64,000 nt of DNA, from contig JAUUPT010000001.1 in assembly GCA_030843315.1 (NCBI GenBank), positions 62,001-126,000 on the forward strand, in the 5' to 3' direction. Below the pieces are notes generated by a model. The model did no database searches and had not been told where the DNA came from. It saw only the letters and a program-made list of their open reading frames with translations. Both the position numbers and the translations under genes were made by a program. The stretch is from Bacteroidaceae bacterium (GTDB lineage: Bacteria; Bacteroidota; Bacteroidia; Bacteroidales; Bacteroidaceae). Positions 61,267-64,000 of this stretch are shown piece after piece (positions within the stretch are counted from its first letter, which is position 1; every line of letters begins with the position of its first letter).

Positions 61267-61584
61267 TTAATATCTTCTGGAGTTGAAGCCGCCACCTCTT
61301 CTGTCGCCGCCGCGGTTGCCGCCGCCACTTCTGGGTCTTTCCTCTCTGGGGCGTGCTACGTTTACTGTGATAACCTTTTGGTCATATTCAGCACCGTTCA
61401 GTTCGTCAATAGCTTTTTGAGCAGCTGCATCGTCAGACATTTCTACGAATGCAAATCCTCTGGATCTTCCGCTTTCTCTGTCAGTAATTACTCTTGCTGA
61501 AGATACTTCTCCATACTCTGAAAATAAATCGTTTAAATCAGCATCAGTTGTGTTGAAGTTTAAACCTGAAATGTAAATGTTCAT
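61267..61584 (-). CDS. RRM-domain RNA-binding protein
   Basis: The 105-residue protein is a single RNA-recognition motif: RNP2 IYISGL (3-8), RNP1 RGFAFVEM (42-49), and a Gly/Arg-rich C-terminal tail (SGGGNRGGDRRGGG). Bacteroidetes have several such eukaryote-like RRM proteins acting in post-transcriptional regulation. A perfect -7 (TATCTTTG, minus) at 61712-61719 gives a leader of about 120 bases, long enough for autoregulation. The tail would bind RNA nonspecifically. Confidence 0.92.
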   Translation of the reverse strand: MNIYISGLNFNTTDADLNDLFSEYGEVSSARVITDRESGRSRGFAFVEMSDDAAAQKAIDELNGAEYDQKVITVNVARPREERPRSGGGNRGGDRRGGGFNSRRY

Positions 61585-61711
61585 TTGAAATGTAATTTAA
61601 TTAAATAATAAATTTGGAGTGAGGAGGATAATTACGGAAGAGACCTGCCTAATAATACTTTTCTATTAAAAGAAGAACTATACGATAATGATTCAATTCT
61701 CAAACTCTGGG

Positions 61712-61719
61712 CAAAGATA
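61712..61719 (-). promoter_or_regulatory. -7 element for the RRM gene
   Basis: Minus-strand TATCTTTG, a perfect TAnnTTTG. The leader from about 61705 to 61584 is long and AT-rich. Confidence 0.55.
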
Positions 61720-61802
61720 ATACAATAAATTGAAGAACCATGTTTTCTCTCTTTTCTTTTTGGTTTCTTTTTCTTTTAGGGTCAAAAGAAAAAGTACATT
61801 CC

Positions 61803-61833
61803 TTGCATATATTGCGAAAAAACGCGAAATTTG
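61803..61833 (+). promoter_or_regulatory. Promoter of pfp
   Basis: TTGC at 61803-61806 (-33) and GAAATTTG at 61826-61833 (-7, one mismatch) are 19 bases apart. Transcription would start near 61840. Confidence 0.5.
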
Positions 61834-61881
61834 CGACGTTTTAAGAGGAACTTTACTAACACCTTTAAATAAATAAAAGAA

Positions 61882-63528
61882 ATGACTAAAAGTGCATTAC
61901 AAATTGCAAGGGCTGCTTATCAGCCCAAACTTCCGAAAGCGCTGAAAGGAACTGTTAAAGCTGCCGAAGGTGCTGCTACTCAGTCTGTAGCCGATCAGGA
62001 AGAAATTAAGAAGCTGTTCCCTAACACGTACGGAATGCCTTTGATTAAGTTTGAAGCTACGGACGAGGCTACCAACTTCCCTGCAATGAATGTAGGCGTT
62101 ATCCTTTCCGGTGGTCAGGCTCCCGGCGGTCATAATGTGATTTCAGGTATCTTCGACGGTATCAAGAAACTGAACAAGGACAGCAAGTTGTATGGCTTCA
62201 TCTTGGGCCCCGGCGGATTGGTAGACCACAACTATATGGAACTTACTGCCGACATCATCGACGAATACCGCAATACAGGTGGTTTCGATATCATCGGCTC
62301 GGGCCGTACCAAACTGGAAAAGGAAGAACAGTTCGAAAAGGGCCTTGAAATCCTGAAAGAACTCGGCATTAAGGCACTGGTAATCATCGGTGGTGATGAC
62401 TCTAACACCAACGCTTGTGTATTGGCCGAATACTATGCTGCCAAGAAATGCGGCGTACAGGTAATCGGTTGCCCCAAGACTATCGACGGTGACTTGAAGA
62501 ACGATATGATTGAAACTTCTTTCGGTTTCGATACTGCCTGCAAGACTTACTCCGAAGTAATCGGTAACATCCAGCGTGACTGTAACTCTGCCCGTAAGTA
62601 CTGGCACTTCATCAAGTTGATGGGACGTTCTGCATCTCACATCGCTTTGGAATGTGCATTGCAGGTACAGCCCAACATCTGTATCATTTCCGAAGAGGTA
62701 GAAGCAAAAGACATGTCTTTGGACGATATCGTAACCAGCATTGCTCAGGTAGTAGCCGATCGTGCTGCTAAGGGCAACAACTTCGGTACGGTTCTTATCC
62801 CCGAAGGTCTGGTAGAGTTCATCCCGGCTATGAAGCGTCTGATTTCAGAGTTGAACGACTTCCTGGCTGCCAATGCCGAAGAATTTGCTCAAATCAAGAA
62901 GTCTCACCAACGCGACTATATCATCCGCAAACTCTCTCCTGAGAATGCTGCAATCTACGCCAGCCTTCCCGAAGGCGTTGCACGCCAGTTGTCACTGGAC
63001 CGCGACCCGCACGGAAACGTACAGGTATCATTGATTGAAACAGAAAAACTATTGTCTGAAATGGTGGGTACTAAGCTGGCTCAGTGGAAAGAAGAAGGTA
63101 AGTTCGTAGGCAAGTTCGCTGCCCAGCACCACTTCTTCGGTTACGAAGGCCGTTGCGCTGCTCCGTCTAACTTCGATGCTGACTACTGCTACTCTTTGGG
63201 TTATGCAGCTTCGGCACTGATTGCTAACGGAAAGACCGGCTATATGTCATCTGTACGCAACACTACTGCTCCTGCCGATGAATGGATTGCAGGTGGTGTG
63301 CCCATCACTATGATGATGAACATGGAACGTCGTCACGGCGAAATGAAACCGGTTATCCAGAAAGCTTTGGTGAAACTGGACGGTGCTCCTTTCAAGGCAT
63401 TCGCTGCTCAGCGCGACCGTTGGGCTATGGAGACAGATTATGTTTACCCGGGTCCTATCCAGTACTTCGGTCCGACGGAAGTTTGCGACGAGCCTACCAA
63501 GACTTTGCAATTGGAACAAGGTAAGTAA
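61882..63528 (+). CDS. pfp: Diphosphate-dependent 6-phosphofructokinase
   Basis: The 548-residue cytosolic enzyme uses PPi to phosphorylate fructose-6-phosphate reversibly in glycolysis. It has GGQAPGGHN at the phosphate site, GGDDSNTN with Asp172-Asp173 (the second Asp marks PPi rather than ATP use), and PKTIDGDL with Lys199 and catalytic Asp202. Length and motifs match the long (plant beta-like) PFP group. Its promoter is divergent from that of the RRM gene. An inverted repeat follows at 63553. Confidence 0.95.
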   Translation: MTKSALQIARAAYQPKLPKALKGTVKAAEGAATQSVADQEEIKKLFPNTYGMPLIKFEATDEATNFPAMNVGVILSGGQAPGGHNVISGIFDGIKKLNKDSKLYGFILGPGGLVDHNYMELTADIIDEYRNTGGFDIIGSGRTKLEKEEQFEKGLEILKELGIKALVIIGGDDSNTNACVLAEYYAAKKCGVQVIGCPKTIDGDLKNDMIETSFGFDTACKTYSEVIGNIQRDCNSARKYWHFIKLMGRSASHIALECALQVQPNICIISEEVEAKDMSLDDIVTSIAQVVADRAAKGNNFGTVLIPEGLVEFIPAMKRLISELNDFLAANAEEFAQIKKSHQRDYIIRKLSPENAAIYASLPEGVARQLSLDRDPHGNVQVSLIETEKLLSEMVGTKLAQWKEEGKFVGKFAAQHHFFGYEGRCAAPSNFDADYCYSLGYAASALIANGKTGYMSSVRNTTAPADEWIAGGVPITMMMNMERRHGEMKPVIQKALVKLDGAPFKAFAAQRDRWAMETDYVYPGPIQYFGPTEVCDEPTKTLQLEQGK

Positions 63529-63552
63529 GCACTGCTGCCTGTTTTGATATAG

Positions 63553-63626
63553 AGAACACAAATTACACGAATTACGCAAACGCTCTCCTTTACTTGGTTT
63601 TGTGTAATTTGCGTAATTTGTGTTCT
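63553..63626. repeat. Imperfect 28-bp inverted repeat between pfp and the GH25 gene
   Basis: Arms at 63553-63580 and 63599-63626 share AGAACACAAATTAC and AATTAC segments with two mismatches. They form a long AT-rich stem ending in TTCTTT, a possible pfp terminator. Confidence 0.7.
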
Positions 63627-63649
63627 TTCTTTAAATACACAATATATAG

Positions 63650-64000
63650 ATGCCAACTAAAACCGATACCGCCACCCGCCGCAAGACTACTGCCGTCCGT
63701 CGTTCTTCCTCTCCGCGAGGCAAGAAGAAGGCGAAGAAGCCGCAAGCCCGCACCATGCCCGCATGGTTGCGCATTTTCTTGTCGGCTTGCATCATACTTG
63801 TATTCTCTGCCGGGTTCTATTGGTTCTGCATCCGTCCTTATGCCTATCGCTGGAAGGCTTGTCCCGGCGAGAAGGGATATGGTGTCTGTATGCCTTGCGA
63901 TTACGAGGTGCATGGCATTGATATCTCCCACTATCAAGGTACTATCGACTGGGAGAAATTGGCATACGACAAGAATCCCCGTTTCCCTCTTCATTTTATC
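63650..64000 (+). CDS. Membrane-anchored GH25 lysozyme-like protein, partial
   Basis: This frame runs off the right edge, and 117 residues are visible. A basic, Ser/Lys-rich tail (KTDTATRRKTTAVRRSSS) precedes one membrane segment (IFLSACIILVFSAGFYWF, about 41-58). The GH25 domain then begins with HGIDISHYQGTIDWEKL, which has the early catalytic Asp region. GH25 enzymes cut peptidoglycan between N-acetylmuramic acid and N-acetylglucosamine. The topology is type II with the catalytic domain in the periplasm, so cell-wall remodelling is likely. An antisense frame at 63590-63994 is a shadow. Confidence 0.85.
   Translation, partial: MPTKTDTATRRKTTAVRRSSSPRGKKKAKKPQARTMPAWLRIFLSACIILVFSAGFYWFCIRPYAYRWKACPGEKGYGVCMPCDYEVHGIDISHYQGTIDWEKLAYDKNPRFPLHFI

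Noticed and set aside
63590..63994. 134-codon minus-strand frame at the right edge
   Set aside because: The plus frame from 63650 encodes a clear membrane segment and the GH25 motif; this is its shadow.

Overview
The window looks like a chromosomal segment of a gut Bacteroides (Bacteroidales). Evidence: SusC/SusD outer-membrane pairs, a one-protein hybrid two-component regulator, many secreted or lipoprotein glycosidases, promoters with the Bacteroides-type -7 element TAnnTTTG and little Shine-Dalgarno signal, and a PPi-dependent phosphofructokinase. I do not name a species. No rRNA, tRNA, CRISPR array, IS element, integrase or plasmid/phage module was seen.

Left part (1-27 kb) is mostly housekeeping. 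A minus-strand operon carries a polyprenol-phosphate sugar transferase, dihydroorotase and a cut-off stand-alone methionine-synthase activation protein. It diverges from mfd. Then come a beta-barrel protein, a DUF234-type AAA ATPase and an HU-like DNA-binding protein whose upstream region holds four 21-bp tandem units. Next are a three-gene operon ending in ygiQ, a GH2 beta-glucuronidase convergent with a GH3 glycosidase, a NagB-like/PIG-L fusion with a degenerate NagB active site, a SIMPL protein, a nitrilase, an acyltransferase, and a three-gene RND efflux operon.

Middle and right (27-60.6 kb) is one large polysaccharide utilization locus (PUL). A hybrid two-component system (HTCS) is followed by a minus operon GH127-GH2-GH76, a plus operon GH43-GH2, a minus GH38 alpha-mannosidase, and a plus series SusC-SusD-DUF3823-small secreted protein-(GH43+GH76 fusion)-DUF4965 protein-GH92-aldose epimerase-GH92. 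GH38, GH76 and GH92 point to alpha-mannan. GH43, GH2 and GH127 point to furanose or beta-linked decorations. One GH92 has Gln where the catalytic acid is expected, a change I recall for enzymes that remove mannose-1-phosphate caps, so a phosphomannan is possible. These substrate assignments are inference.

Regulation is the most striking part. Two divergent PUL promoters (GH38 and SusC) sit outside two perfect 27-bp inverted arms, each arm ending at its own -33 element. A shortened form of the same box, with the same spacing to the core promoter, occurs at the GH43 promoter, and a weaker one at the GH127 promoter. The HTCS at 27 kb is the obvious candidate regulator.

Right edge (60.6-64 kb) has a cold-shock-domain protein, an RRM RNA-binding protein, pfp, and the start of a membrane-anchored GH25 lysozyme-like gene that runs off the window.
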